A DNA stretch of 64,000 nt, from the NCBI GenBank assembly GCA_023443095.1, contig JAEZVV010000071.1:11820-75819 (forward strand), written 5' to 3'. A program made the position numbers and the translations under genes. Origin of the DNA: Pseudomonadota bacterium (GTDB lineage: Bacteria; Pseudomonadota; Gammaproteobacteria; Burkholderiales; Burkholderiaceae_F). Position 1 is the first letter of the stretch, and each line of letters starts with the position of its first letter. Below are positions 1 to 8,347 of this stretch, one piece after another. A model generated the notes under the pieces. That model was not told the DNA's origin. It was given only the letters and a program-made list of their open reading frames with translations, and did not search any database.

Positions 1-139
1 TGATGTCGCCGGTGCGCAGTTCGGCCTGGCCGCGGAGATCGAGCACCACCACAACCGGCCGCTCGAGCGCGACTCCCGCCGAACTCGCACACGCCAGCAC
101 TAGCCCCAGCCAGCCGCGCCCAACCCGCCCTATCGTCAT
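1..139 (-). CDS. Secreted protein, N-terminal fragment (possibly FecR-like)
   Basis: Only the first 46 codons are inside the window; the gene runs off the left edge. The start follows a good ribosome site (GGAAGGAGG about 7 nt upstream). The N-terminus has basic residues, a hydrophobic core (WLGLVLACASSAGVA) and then mature sequence, so it is probably exported. The visible mature part reads VVVVLDLRGQAELRTGDI, which is compatible with the start of a FecR-type domain. Such proteins often sit beside CHASE2 cyclases like the one that starts upstream of it on the same strand, but the family call is inference from a short stretch. Confidence 0.6.
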   Translation of the reverse strand, partial: MTIGRVGRGWLGLVLACASSAGVALERPVVVVLDLRGQAELRTGDI

Positions 140-222
140 CGGTCCCTTCCTCCTTGCTGCGCGATGCTAGCCCGCTCCCCGCACCGATGCGTGCGCGCTT
201 GCACCTTGCCGATGCCGAATTT

Positions 223-1983
223 TCACGTCCGCGCACCCCAGCCCATGACCCGCACCGGGCTGTGCCCCTTCAGTTCCACATCGCCCAGATCGTCGAAACC
301 CGCGGTTTCGATCCCAGCCTCGCTTAACGCTTCGCGCGTCAGCGCCAGCGCATACCCGCGCTCCTTGGCCACGTCCTGCAGGCGGGCCGCCACGTTCACC
401 GCGTCGCCCAGCGCGGTGTAGTCCTTGCGGTCCGGCGAACCGAGGTCGCCGTATACGGCGTCGCCCGCGGCCACGCCCAGCGCCAGCTCCAGCGGTGGCT
501 GCCCCTCGGCGACCAGTTCCTGATTGAGCTGATCGATCGCGGCGCACACCGCCCGGGCGGCAGCGACCGCGGCTCGCGCCGGGCGCTCGATCGCCTCGGG
601 TGCGCCGAACATCACCATCAAACCGTCGCCGCGGAAGTTGTCTATGGTTCCGCCCTGGGCGTGGATCACCGGCGTGATCGCGGCGTAATAACGGTTGAGC
701 AAAGCGAGCACGGTGTCGGGCGCAGCCCGCTCGGACAGACTGGTGAAGCCGCGCAAATCGGCGAACAGGAAAGCCAGGTGGCGCCGGCCGCCGCCGGCCG
801 CGACCCGGCCGTCGAGAATCGCGCGCAGGACCTGCGGGCTGACGTAACCGCCGAAAGTCGACGTCAGCCGCCTCTGTTCGCGCCGGTGCAGGCGGGCGTC
901 AAGCACGGTCCGCGCCGCCACCGCGACCCCGCCCGCCAGCCAGACCGGCCCCAGGAGCAGGACCCAGCCGGCCGGGATCAGGGCCCACAGCAAGACGAAG
1001 CTCGCCAGCATCGCTCCCGCCAGGCTCGCCCAGCGGCTTGCCTGGCCACCGACCGCCGCCAGCGCCGCGAAGCTCAGCACCAGCAAGCCCAGCACCGGCC
1101 ACGGCACCGGGCGCAGGAATCCTCCCGCCAACAGGTTGCGCATGGCCTGGGCATGCACCAGCACTCCTGGCGGCGAGCTGAGCTTCGACTCCCAGGCCGC
1201 CAGGTTCACCGGCTGCGGCAGCCGATCGACAAAAGGCAGGACGCTGCCGAGCAGGACCACCCGTCCTTCGAGGCGGTCGCGCAAGCTGGCGCCATCACCG
1301 CGACGCTGGGCAGAGACCACGTCGTTCATTGGCAGGTAAGAAAAAACCGGCCCGATCGACCAGTCGATCCAGCCGGCGCCAGCCACCAGACCAAGCTTGT
1401 GGGCGGCCCGATCGATCAGGGTCGGCTCGCCACCGAGGCCCGGTTCAAAACGCCGCACGGCATGATCAGCATCGAGCGGATAAAGCGCGGGTCCGGCCGC
1501 GTCGGCGCCCGCCGCCGCCAGCAGCGGAGGATGGATCGCCTGCAGCCGGCCGCTGGCATCGGGCTCGATCGCCAGCACCAAGCCGGTGGCCCGCGCCGCC
1601 GCCAGGGCCTGCATCAGGGTCAGGTCGTAACCGGGGCGAAGCGGCTCGGCCGAACGATCGGGCAACACGATGTCGAGCAGGATCAGGCGGGGTCGGCCTG
1701 CCGCGAGTCCGGCCAGGGCGTCGGCCAACTCGCGGTGGATCAGGCCCAGGGGTTCGGCGGTGGAATCGAGCATGGCCTGATCGAGCCCGACCACGACCAC
1801 TTCGGGGGCGGAGCGCGGGCCTAAGGCACGCAGGCCGTGCATGGCGGCGTCGACCATGGGAACCGACGCCCGCTGCGCCCATGGCGAGACCAGCATGGCC
1901 AGCCCCGCCAGTCCGCCCAACACGAATGCGAAAAGCGCCGCGCGCCGCAGCCGGCGCGTCAGCGCGCGAGTCTGCGCTGCCAT
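223..1983 (-). CDS. CHASE2-domain class III adenylate/guanylate cyclase
   Basis: 586-aa membrane receptor predicted to make a cyclic nucleotide from ATP or GTP. An N-terminal membrane segment (about residues 14-31) is followed by a periplasmic CHASE2 sensor domain, three closely spaced membrane segments (about 300-365) and a cytoplasmic cyclase domain. Metal-binding FADLRGF lies near residue 407, IDNFRGDG near 446 and TALGDAVNVAARL near 522. The usual adenine-specifying Lys of the (D)KFxGD motif is Asn here. The start at 1983 is chosen because GGGAGGAAGA precedes it; a longer reading frame continues upstream but is antisense to the next gene. It is divergent from a Crp-like regulator, suggesting a local cyclic-nucleotide circuit. 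Confidence 0.88.
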   Translation of the reverse strand: MAAQTRALTRRLRRAALFAFVLGGLAGLAMLVSPWAQRASVPMVDAAMHGLRALGPRSAPEVVVVGLDQAMLDSTAEPLGLIHRELADALAGLAAGRPRLILLDIVLPDRSAEPLRPGYDLTLMQALAAARATGLVLAIEPDASGRLQAIHPPLLAAAGADAAGPALYPLDADHAVRRFEPGLGGEPTLIDRAAHKLGLVAGAGWIDWSIGPVFSYLPMNDVVSAQRRGDGASLRDRLEGRVVLLGSVLPFVDRLPQPVNLAAWESKLSSPPGVLVHAQAMRNLLAGGFLRPVPWPVLGLLVLSFAALAAVGGQASRWASLAGAMLASFVLLWALIPAGWVLLLGPVWLAGGVAVAARTVLDARLHRREQRRLTSTFGGYVSPQVLRAILDGRVAAGGGRRHLAFLFADLRGFTSLSERAAPDTVLALLNRYYAAITPVIHAQGGTIDNFRGDGLMVMFGAPEAIERPARAAVAAARAVCAAIDQLNQELVAEGQPPLELALGVAAGDAVYGDLGSPDRKDYTALGDAVNVAARLQDVAKERGYALALTREALSEAGIETAGFDDLGDVELKGHSPVRVMGWGART

Positions 1984-2010
1984 TCTTCCTCCCGCGCCCA
2001 TTATGGCGGC

Positions 2011-2044
2011 TTGGAAAGCCCCGACGGGACGCGGATAATCCGCG
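2011..2044 (+). promoter_or_regulatory. Sigma-70 promoter with palindromic -10 for the Crp-like gene
   Basis: TTGGAA (2011-2016), a 17-bp spacer and GATAAT (2034-2039) form a good promoter about 60 nt before the Crp-like start. The -10 sits inside a perfect 15-bp palindrome, CGCGGATAATCCGCG (2030-2044), which could be an operator. It is not a classical TGTGA-N6-TCACA Crp site. No experimental support; read from sequence only. Confidence 0.6.
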
Positions 2045-2103
2045 CCGAGCGACACTGCCCAACAAACAACAGTCCGGCTGCCCCCACCGGCAAGGAGAAG
2101 ACC

Positions 2104-2748
2104 ATGAGCCTCACGGAGCAGCACCTGGCTGCCATCGGCGACCCGATGGTTCGCGAACTCGCCGCACGCGGACAGCTGCGCAGCTTTCCCAAAAACGCGG
2201 TGATCATCAACGAAGGCGACAAGGGCGAGTCGTTGTTTGTGATCCTCAGCGGCCGGGTCAAGGTCTACGTCTCGGACGACGACGGTCGCGAGATGATCCT
2301 CGACATCCACGGCGCAGGCGACTACGTGGGCGAGATGTCGCTCGACGGCCGGCCGCGTTCGGCCTCGGTGATGACGCTCGACCCCAGCACCTGCTCCGTG
2401 GTCACGCGCGATGACTTGCGTGCCGCCATCGCCGCCAATCCCGATGTGGCGATGAGTCTCATCTCGACCTTGATCGAACGCGCCCGCGTCGCCACCGACA
2501 ACGTGAAGAACCTGGCCCTGATGGACGTCTACGGCCGGGTCGCGCGCCTCCTGCTGCAGATCGCCAAGGAAGACGGCAGCGGCAAGCTGGTCGTGCCCGA
2601 ACGCATGACCCAGCAAGACATCGCCGACCGCGTCGGCGCGTCGCGCGACATGATCAGCCGCATCTTCAAGGACCTCACCATCGGCGGCTACGTGACGGTC
2701 GACAACCGCGTCATCACGATCAACCGCAAACCTCCCGCCCGCTGGTAG
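2104..2748 (+). CDS. Crp/Fnr-family transcription regulator
   Basis: 214-aa DNA-binding regulator. The N-terminal cyclic-nucleotide-binding domain (about 10-130) has a phosphate-binding cassette GEMSLDGRPRSAS near residues 76-88, including the Arg-Ser pair expected for cAMP binding. The C-terminal helix-turn-helix reads TQQDIADRVGASRDMISRIFKDL. It lacks the N-terminal cysteines of an Fnr oxygen sensor. AAGGAGAAG precedes the ATG. It is divergent from a class III cyclase 120 bp away, so it plausibly reads the product of that cyclase; this is inference. A hairpin without a clear T-run follows at 2759-2780. Confidence 0.9.
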   Translation: MSLTEQHLAAIGDPMVRELAARGQLRSFPKNAVIINEGDKGESLFVILSGRVKVYVSDDDGREMILDIHGAGDYVGEMSLDGRPRSASVMTLDPSTCSVVTRDDLRAAIAANPDVAMSLISTLIERARVATDNVKNLALMDVYGRVARLLLQIAKEDGSGKLVVPERMTQQDIADRVGASRDMISRIFKDLTIGGYVTVDNRVITINRKPPARW

Positions 2749-2868
2749 ACCCCGCGCGGCCTGTCCGATTTCCGACAGGCTGCAGGCCGAATGCCCGACT
2801 GCAGCGCCGCTGCCGGAACGCGATGATGCCCGTCATCAGCCGCACCGGCGGCGCGCCCAGGAGGGTCC

Positions 2869-3462
2869 ATGACGGCCTCGACGCAATTGATCTACCCCGG
2901 CCGCAACGCGCCTTCGTGGCGGCCGGCGGCGGTTCCCGCCGTCGACAGCGCCGATGCCGTCTTCATCTTCCCCTACGATCCGGCCTGGCCGATCCGCTTC
3001 CGCATCGAAGCCCAGCTTCTGCGGGTCGTGCTGGCCGACCTGCAACCGCAAATCGAACACATCGGCAGCACGGCCGTGCCCGAGCTCGCCGCCAAACCGA
3101 TCATCGACATCCTGGTGGGCGTGTCTTCGCTCGAGCGGTTCATGCGCCATGGAATGCGGCTGGCGAGCTACGGCTACGACTATGTGCCCGCCTACGAAAC
3201 CTCCCTGCCCAACCGGCGATTCTTCAAGCGGGTGGTCGACGGCGTGCGCACTCACCATGTCCATGTGGTGGAAGCCGGCGGCAAGGACTGGACCCGCTAC
3301 CTGCAGTTCCGCGACAGCCTGCGGTCCAGCCCCGAGCTCGCTGCCGATTACGCCCGGCTCAAGCATCAACTGGCCTTGCGCCACCGTCATGACCGCGATG
3401 CCTACACCGCCGGCAAGAGCAGTTTCGTCGAACAGGCCCTGCTGACGCCGTCAGCGGCCTGA
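2869..3462 (+). CDS. GrpB family protein (UPF0157, nucleotidyltransferase-like fold)
   Basis: 197 aa. The core shows the GrpB signature: a strand with PYDPAWPIRF, then IEHIGSTAVPELAAKPIIDILVGV near residues 62-85 and HHVHVVEAGGKDW further on. The family has a nucleotidyltransferase-like fold and no settled function. The start is supported by AGGAGGGTCC just upstream. The gene converges on lgt with only 26 bp between stops and no obvious terminator. The N-terminal 30 residues are less conserved in appearance. Confidence 0.85.
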   Translation: MTASTQLIYPGRNAPSWRPAAVPAVDSADAVFIFPYDPAWPIRFRIEAQLLRVVLADLQPQIEHIGSTAVPELAAKPIIDILVGVSSLERFMRHGMRLASYGYDYVPAYETSLPNRRFFKRVVDGVRTHHVHVVEAGGKDWTRYLQFRDSLRSSPELAADYARLKHQLALRHRHDRDAYTAGKSSFVEQALLTPSAA

Positions 3463-3488
3463 AACCAGCGACACCGGCCGAACCAGGC

Positions 3489-4292
3489 TCAGGCCCCGGC
3501 GGGCTGGGCGCGGCGCCGGGCCCAGACGAACAGAGCCAGGCCCAGAACAATCATCGGCAGCGACAGCCACTGGCCTTGCGATAGCCCCAGGGCACGCAGC
3601 CCCAGGTAGGCATCGGGTTCGCGTGCGAACTCGGCCAGGAAGCGGGCGATGCCGTAGCCGATCAGAAACAGGGCGGCGACACTGCCGCGGGGCCGCGGCC
3701 GGATCGAATACAGCCACAGGACCACGAACAGCAGCAGGCCTTCGAGCCCGGCCTGGTAGAGCTGCGAAGGATGGCGCGGCAGGCCGTCGCCGGCCTGAGG
3801 AAACACCATCGCCCACGGCCAGGTGCTGGCGTCGGCCACCCGCCCCCACAACTCGCCGTTGATGAAGTTGCCGATCCGGCCCGCCATCAGGCCCAGAGGA
3901 ACCAGCGGCGCGACGAAATCGGCGATCTGCCAGAACGGCTTGGCACGGGTACGGGCGAACCAGAGCATGGCGAGGACCACGCCGATGATGCCGCCGTGGG
4001 CGGCCATGCCGCCTTCCCAGACCTTGAAGATCGCGAGCGGGTTGGCAAAGTAGTAGGCCGGCTGATAGAAGAGAACAAAGCCGAGGCGGCCGCCGACGAT
4101 CACTCCGATCACGCCGAAAAACAGCAGGTCCTCGACGTCACGCTTGCTCATGCCGCGCCAGGTCTGACGCGCGCGCCAGTTGCCCAGAAGCATGAAAAGC
4201 GCAAAACCGACCAGGTACATCAGGCCGTACCAGCGCACGGCCAGAGGGCCGATCTCGAAGGCGATGGGATTGAACTGCGGATGAACGAGCAT
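3489..4292 (-). CDS. lgt: Prolipoprotein diacylglyceryl transferase Lgt
   Basis: 267-aa inner-membrane enzyme that moves diacylglycerol from phosphatidylglycerol to the lipobox cysteine of prolipoproteins. Family landmarks are visible: [20 protein letters not shown] at the N-terminus, HGGIIG, the signature [14 protein letters not shown], and [13 protein letters not shown], with about seven hydrophobic segments. Length matches the family. It would serve the lipoproteins of this window, such as LivK and the SGNH hydrolase. It is divergent from ilvD. Confidence 0.97.
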   Translation of the reverse strand: MLVHPQFNPIAFEIGPLAVRWYGLMYLVGFALFMLLGNWRARQTWRGMSKRDVEDLLFFGVIGVIVGGRLGFVLFYQPAYYFANPLAIFKVWEGGMAAHGGIIGVVLAMLWFARTRAKPFWQIADFVAPLVPLGLMAGRIGNFINGELWGRVADASTWPWAMVFPQAGDGLPRHPSQLYQAGLEGLLLFVVLWLYSIRPRPRGSVAALFLIGYGIARFLAEFAREPDAYLGLRALGLSQGQWLSLPMIVLGLALFVWARRRAQPAGA

Positions 4293-4606
4293 GGGCGGTG
4301 GGCCGGAGCCGGGCTGATCGGAGCGGCCGCTATTATTGCGTACGAGTTCGCCGCCATCTCCTGCTCCCTCATCTCACCCCAGCCCGCAGAGCGCAGCCAG
4401 CTCCGGGGCAACTCCCAGCCCCCGCGCCGCGCCCTCCGCGGTCGACGCGCCGACGGGCTGTCGGGGCTTCCGGTTCGGCGGACCGAGGTGGGGGATAATG
4501 GTTGCGTTGCCCAGAACACGGCTCAAGAGGTTGTCCGCATGGGCGCGCGAGGGGCTCTTACTCCCGGGGCCCGCTTCCCTTCCGCGATCTCACTTCAGAA
4601 ACCACG
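4293..4606. other. Intergenic region between divergent lgt and ilvD
   Basis: 314 bp without a convincing gene. It should carry promoters for both neighbours. A GATAAT hexamer at 4494-4499 is a possible -10 for ilvD but has only a poor -35 at the right distance. AATAAT on the minus strand near 4331 could be a -10 for lgt. No riboswitch, leader peptide or hairpin that I can defend. Confidence 0.5.
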
Positions 4607-6466
4607 ATGCCTGCATACCGATCCAAGACCTCCACCGCCGGCCGCAACATGGCAGGGGCGCGCTCCCTCTGGCGCGCCACCGGCATGAAAGACGAAGATT
4701 TCTCCAAGCCCATCATTGCGGTGGTCAACTCCTTCACCCAGTTCGTGCCCGGGCACGTGCACCTGAAGGACCTGGGCCAGCTCGTCGCGCGCGAGATCGA
4801 GGCCGCCGGCGGCGTGGCCAAGGAGTTCAACACCATCGCGGTCGACGACGGCATCGCCATGGGACACGACGGCATGCTGTATTCGCTGCCCAGCCGCGAC
4901 ATCATCGCCGACTCGGTCGAATACATGGTCAACGCGCACTGCGCCGACGCCATGGTGTGCATCTCCAACTGCGACAAGATCACTCCCGGCATGCTCATGG
5001 CCGCGATGCGCCTGAACATTCCGGTGATCTTCGTCTCCGGCGGCCCCATGGAAGCCGGCAAGGCGCGCCTGGCCAACCCCGACACCAAGGCGCTCGAGTT
5101 CAAGAAGCTCGACCTGGTCGACGCGATGGTGATCGCGGCCGACCAAGCCTATTCCGACGCCGACGTGGCCGAGGTCGAACGCTCGGCCTGCCCCACCTGC
5201 GGTTCGTGCTCGGGCATGTTCACGGCCAACTCGATGAACTGCCTGACCGAAGCGCTCGGCCTGTCTTTACCCGGCAACGGCACCGTGGTCGCGACTCACG
5301 CCGACCGCGAGCAGCTCTTCAAGCGCGCCGGCCGCCGCATCGTCGAGCTGGCCCGCCAGTACTACGAGCAGGAAGACGAACGCGTGTTGCCGCGTTCGGT
5401 GGGCTTTGCGGCCTTCGAAAACGCGATGACGCTCGACATCGCCATGGGCGGCTCGACCAACACCATCCTGCACCTGCTTGCGATCGCGCGCGAGGCCGGG
5501 ATCGACTTCACCATGGCCGACATCGACCGCCTCTCGCGCGTCGTGCCGCAGCTGTGCAAGGTGGCGCCCAACACCAGCAAGTACCACATCGAGGACGTGC
5601 ACCGCGCGGGCGGCATCATGGCCATCCTGGGCGAGCTCGACCGCGCCGGCAAGCTGCACACCGACGCACCCACCGTGCATGCCGCCACGCTCAAGGACGC
5701 GCTCGATCAGTGGGACATCGCCCGCACCCGGGACGAGGCCGTCAGAACCTTCTACCGGGCCGGTCCGGCCGGAGTCCCCTCGCAGGTGGCGTTCAGCCAG
5801 GCGACGCGCTGGCCCAGCATGGACCTCGACCGCGCCGAGGGCTGCATCCGCTCTTACGAACACGCCTACTCCAAGGAAGGCGGCCTGGCCGTGCTCACGG
5901 GCAACATCGCCCTAGACGGTTGCGTGGTCAAGACCGCCGGCGTCGACGAAAGCATCCTCGTGTTCGAGGGAACGGCGCACGTCACCGAATCGCAGGACGA
6001 GGCGGTGGAGAACATCCTCGGCGACAAGGTCAAGGCGGGCGACGTGGTGATCGTGCGTTACGAAGGCCCCAAGGGCGGCCCCGGCATGCAGGAGATGCTC
6101 TACCCCACCAGCTACATCAAGTCCAAGGGATTGGGCAAGGCCTGCGCGCTGCTGACCGACGGCCGCTTCTCGGGCGGCACCTCGGGCCTGTCAATCGGCC
6201 ACTGCTCGCCCGAAGCGGCGGCCGGCGGCGCTATTGGCCTGGTGCGCGACGGCGACAGGATCCGCATCGACATCCCGAACCGCACGATCAACGTGCTGCT
6301 GTCGGACGATGAACTGGCACGCCGCCGCGAAGAGCAGAACGCCAAGGGCTGGAAGCCCGCCCGGCCTCGTCCGCGCAAGGTGTCGGCGGCGCTCAAGGCC
6401 TACGCCAAGCTGGTCATGTCGGCCGACAAGGGTGCGGTGCGCGACCCGGCGCTGCTCGACGACTGA
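4607..6466 (+). CDS. ilvD: Dihydroxy-acid dehydratase IlvD
   Basis: 619 aa, close to the roughly 616 aa of the E. coli enzyme. It dehydrates 2,3-dihydroxy-isovalerate and 2,3-dihydroxy-3-methylvalerate in valine and isoleucine synthesis and uses an iron-sulfur cluster. The cluster motifs [12 protein letters not shown] and [18 protein letters not shown] are intact, as is the C-terminal [24 protein letters not shown] start at 4607 because the protein then begins [19 protein letters not shown] like its relatives; the longer upstream frame has no support. A strong terminator follows directly, and that terminator was the insertion target of the mobile element next to it. Confidence 0.97.
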   Translation: MPAYRSKTSTAGRNMAGARSLWRATGMKDEDFSKPIIAVVNSFTQFVPGHVHLKDLGQLVAREIEAAGGVAKEFNTIAVDDGIAMGHDGMLYSLPSRDIIADSVEYMVNAHCADAMVCISNCDKITPGMLMAAMRLNIPVIFVSGGPMEAGKARLANPDTKALEFKKLDLVDAMVIAADQAYSDADVAEVERSACPTCGSCSGMFTANSMNCLTEALGLSLPGNGTVVATHADREQLFKRAGRRIVELARQYYEQEDERVLPRSVGFAAFENAMTLDIAMGGSTNTILHLLAIAREAGIDFTMADIDRLSRVVPQLCKVAPNTSKYHIEDVHRAGGIMAILGELDRAGKLHTDAPTVHAATLKDALDQWDIARTRDEAVRTFYRAGPAGVPSQVAFSQATRWPSMDLDRAEGCIRSYEHAYSKEGGLAVLTGNIALDGCVVKTAGVDESILVFEGTAHVTESQDEAVENILGDKVKAGDVVIVRYEGPKGGPGMQEMLYPTSYIKSKGLGKACALLTDGRFSGGTSGLSIGHCSPEAAAGGAIGLVRDGDRIRIDIPNRTINVLLSDDELARRREEQNAKGWKPARPRPRKVSAALKAYAKLVMSADKGAVRDPALLDD

Positions 6467-6499
6467 ACCTGCAGCGGGCCGCGTGCCCGCTGCATCCAG

Positions 6500-6526
6500 G
6501 CCGCTCCCCGGAGCGGCTTTTTTTTT
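6500..6526 (+). terminator. Rho-independent terminator of ilvD
   Basis: GCCGCTC / GAGCGGC stem (6500-6506 with 6511-6517) and a CCCG loop, followed by nine T residues (6518-6526). The T-run is directly followed by the left end of the transposon, so the hairpin still works after insertion. Confidence 0.92.
6519..6526. repeat. Left target-site duplication, TTTTTTTT
   Basis: Eight T residues directly outside the left inverted repeat. An identical T8 lies directly outside the right end (20453-20460). An 8-bp duplication is the size usually made by ISL3-family transposases. T-runs are low in complexity, so the case rests on both copies touching matching inverted ends. Confidence 0.75.
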
Positions 6527-6553
6527 GGGTATCCGGAACCGGGGGTGGGAGAG
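6527..6553 (+). repeat. Left terminal inverted repeat of the transposon
   Basis: Starts GGGTATCCGGAA and continues with CCGGGGGTGGGAG. It holds one diverged copy (6534-6551) of the right-end motif CGGAA-N4-GCGTGGGTG. A GCGTGGG heptamer at 6600-6606 lies exactly 57 bp further in, the same period seen at the right end, but without a CGGAA part. Confidence 0.78.
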
Positions 6554-6564
6554 ACGCCCCGGGT

Positions 6565-7977
6565 TCAGTCGAACTCGCCCGCCTCGATGAGGTCGCAGAG
6601 CGTGGGGATGTGGGCGCCAAGCCAGCGGACTTCGACCACTTCCTCGTACCGCTCCCGTGTGGGCCGGCGGATGGTCTTGATGGCTGAGGGGGCAAAGAAG
6701 TCCATGGTTGCCTCGGCGGGCTCCGATGGAGAGGATGGAGTCTTGACGCGCTTGCGGACCATGACGCGCTCCTCGATCTTGGCGAGATTATGGTACAGCA
6801 GCCGCGCCCGCAGAATGCGGAAGCTCTGGCCTCGGGTGATCCGATTGGAGTCCTTGATAAAGCGATTGAGCGACTCCGTGTACCCGTTGGTGAACGGGTA
6901 GTCGAACACCGCGAAGACGTGCTGGTGCCAGTTGTCCACGTCGCAGGCGAGGCGCCTGAACCAGTGCGCCACCCGAGGGTCCAGCGTCCGCTTCCACGTC
7001 TCGAACTCCCTCTCGGCGGCCGCGCGGCTGGGGGCATCGTAGATGTCGAAGAACGCCTCCTTGGCCGCCTGTGCGACGCCGAGCAACGGGTACTTGGTTC
7101 GCAGCCTGTCGAGAACCGCCAGTTCGCTCGGATCGAGCTTGGCTTCGCGCTTGAGCAGCAGGTGGCGCTCATCCTTGAGCGACAGGCGCTCCGTCCGCGC
7201 CTCCTTGCCCTTCAGTTCGGTCTTCCGAATGTGCTTGCGGAGCGTTTCCACGGCCTCGACCGCCATGCGCATGACGTGGAACTTGTCGGCGACGACCGGA
7301 GCGTGCGGGAAGTAGGTCGCGGCCATCTGGCGGTAGGCATTCCAGAGGTCGGTCACGACGACCTCCACCTTGTGCTTGTCCGCCATCGCCGTGAAGTAGG
7401 CGTCCAGATGCTTCTTAGTGCGGCCCGGCAACAGCTCAACGAAGGTATTGGCTTCGACGTTCGTGATCACGCCGAGGTAGCCCTTCCCGATCTTGACCTC
7501 GTCGATCCCGAGCACGCGCGGCGTCGTAGGCATGTGCTGTGCTTCCAGCACGTGGATGCGCTCATCGACGATGTTTCGCACCGTGCGGGGATCAATCCCG
7601 GTCTGCCGGGAGACTTCCTCGAAGGTGAGGCGCAGACCGTGCTTCTCGACGAACTCGACGAGCCGCTTGGTCGCCAACCGGTCCTCGTGAATGTCCTCTA
7701 GCCGCTCGTGAAAGGTCTTGCCGCACTTGACACACAGATACCGGTGGCGCGTCAGAACGAGCTTGAGCGGCTTGCCGAACGTTGGGGTGTCGGCCACTTC
7801 CTGCTGTGAGGTGCCGTGCCCGACAAAGGCGCTGGCGCCGCAGTGGCGGCAGGCCGAAGGCGGTGCGCTCGCCTTGACGCGGACCAGCGAGTACGGGGCG
7901 TCCGGCGCCGATCCCATCTCCATGAAGCTCAGCGAGGGCAGACCGAGCAGGTCGCGCCCTCCGAAACTGTCTGCCAT
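6565..7977 (-). CDS. ISL3-family transposase
   Basis: 470-aa DDE transposase. An N-terminal zinc ribbon (C43, C46, C82, C85) and helix-turn-helix region precede the catalytic domain. Candidate acidic residues are D159 in LGIDEVKIGKGY, D210 (TDLWNAY) or D231 (ADKFH), and E368 in NGYTESLNRFIK. The frame is intact and the start follows GGAGGGTGAGCG. The stop lies 38 bp from the left inverted repeat. I found no matching inverted repeat just upstream of the start, which argues against a simple 1.5-kb insertion sequence and for a larger element ending at 20452. Confidence 0.9.
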   Translation of the reverse strand: MADSFGGRDLLGLPSLSFMEMGSAPDAPYSLVRVKASAPPSACRHCGASAFVGHGTSQQEVADTPTFGKPLKLVLTRHRYLCVKCGKTFHERLEDIHEDRLATKRLVEFVEKHGLRLTFEEVSRQTGIDPRTVRNIVDERIHVLEAQHMPTTPRVLGIDEVKIGKGYLGVITNVEANTFVELLPGRTKKHLDAYFTAMADKHKVEVVVTDLWNAYRQMAATYFPHAPVVADKFHVMRMAVEAVETLRKHIRKTELKGKEARTERLSLKDERHLLLKREAKLDPSELAVLDRLRTKYPLLGVAQAAKEAFFDIYDAPSRAAAEREFETWKRTLDPRVAHWFRRLACDVDNWHQHVFAVFDYPFTNGYTESLNRFIKDSNRITRGQSFRILRARLLYHNLAKIEERVMVRKRVKTPSSPSEPAEATMDFFAPSAIKTIRRPTRERYEEVVEVRWLGAHIPTLCDLIEAGEFD

Positions 7978-8008
7978 CGCTCACCCTCCGGCATCGAGCC
8001 ACGCCCCC

Positions 8009-8038
8009 TTGGTCTGCCTGCGGTCGCGCTGTTATGCT
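8009..8038 (+). promoter_or_regulatory. Putative promoter of the defence operon
   Basis: TTGGTC (8009-8014), an 18-bp spacer and TATGCT (8033-8038), lying between the transposase and the regulator gene and reading towards the defence genes. It is the best sigma-70 match in this 129-bp divergent gap. Weak to moderate by sequence. Confidence 0.4.
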
Positions 8039-8047
8039 GTGACTGAT

Positions 8048-8087
8048 TGAATGCAAACCGTACGCAACTGGTAGGCGTTTTGCTTCA
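8048..8087. promoter_or_regulatory. Imperfect inverted repeat, candidate operator
   Basis: TGAATGCAAACC (8048-8059) and GGCGTTTTGCTTCA (8074-8087) form an imperfect inverted repeat between the putative promoter and the regulator start. Its place fits an autoregulatory operator for the ribbon-helix-helix protein directly downstream. Inference only. Confidence 0.35.
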
Positions 8088-8106
8088 TACTATCACCGGA
8101 GCGAAC

Positions 8107-8295
8107 ATGGCGAAAGAGTCGTCCGTCACCGTCACGCTGCGCGTGCCGGAGAGCATCAGAGAGTTGTTGCGCGCGGCTGCCGAGAAAGACCACCGCAGCA
8201 TGGCCAACATGGTGGAGGTGCTGATCCTGCGGCACTGCGAGTCCAATGGAATTTCGGTCGCGCGGAAACGAACAGTGCGGGCGACAAAGGAATAG
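8107..8295 (+). CDS. Ribbon-helix-helix (Arc/CopG-like) regulator
   Basis: 62 aa. The sequence VTVTLRVPESIRELLRAAAEKDHRSMANMVEVLILRHC fits the beta-alpha-alpha fold of Arc/CopG repressors: a basic-hydrophobic strand followed by two helices. A longer frame starts at 8047, but the ATG at 8107 has CGGAG upstream and begins right before the domain. It is the first gene of the defence operon and has no toxin partner next to it, so an autorepressor of the operon is more likely than an antitoxin. Function is inferred from fold and place. Confidence 0.75.
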   Translation: MAKESSVTVTLRVPESIRELLRAAAEKDHRSMANMVEVLILRHCESNGISVARKRTVRATKE

Positions 8296-8347
8296 CGGCC
8301 GAGGCTCATCGGGTGAGCTTTAGACAATCCAAACTAACCAAGAACCA

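Noticed and set aside
2001..2616. Upstream extension of the cyclase frame to 797 aa
   Set aside because: It is antisense to the Crp-like gene; the ATG at 1983 has a good ribosome site and starts at the membrane segment.
7978..8106. Right end of a simple ISL3 insertion sequence just upstream of the transposase
   Set aside because: No convincing match to the left inverted repeat GGGTATCCGGAA and no T8 here; the match is at 20441-20460.
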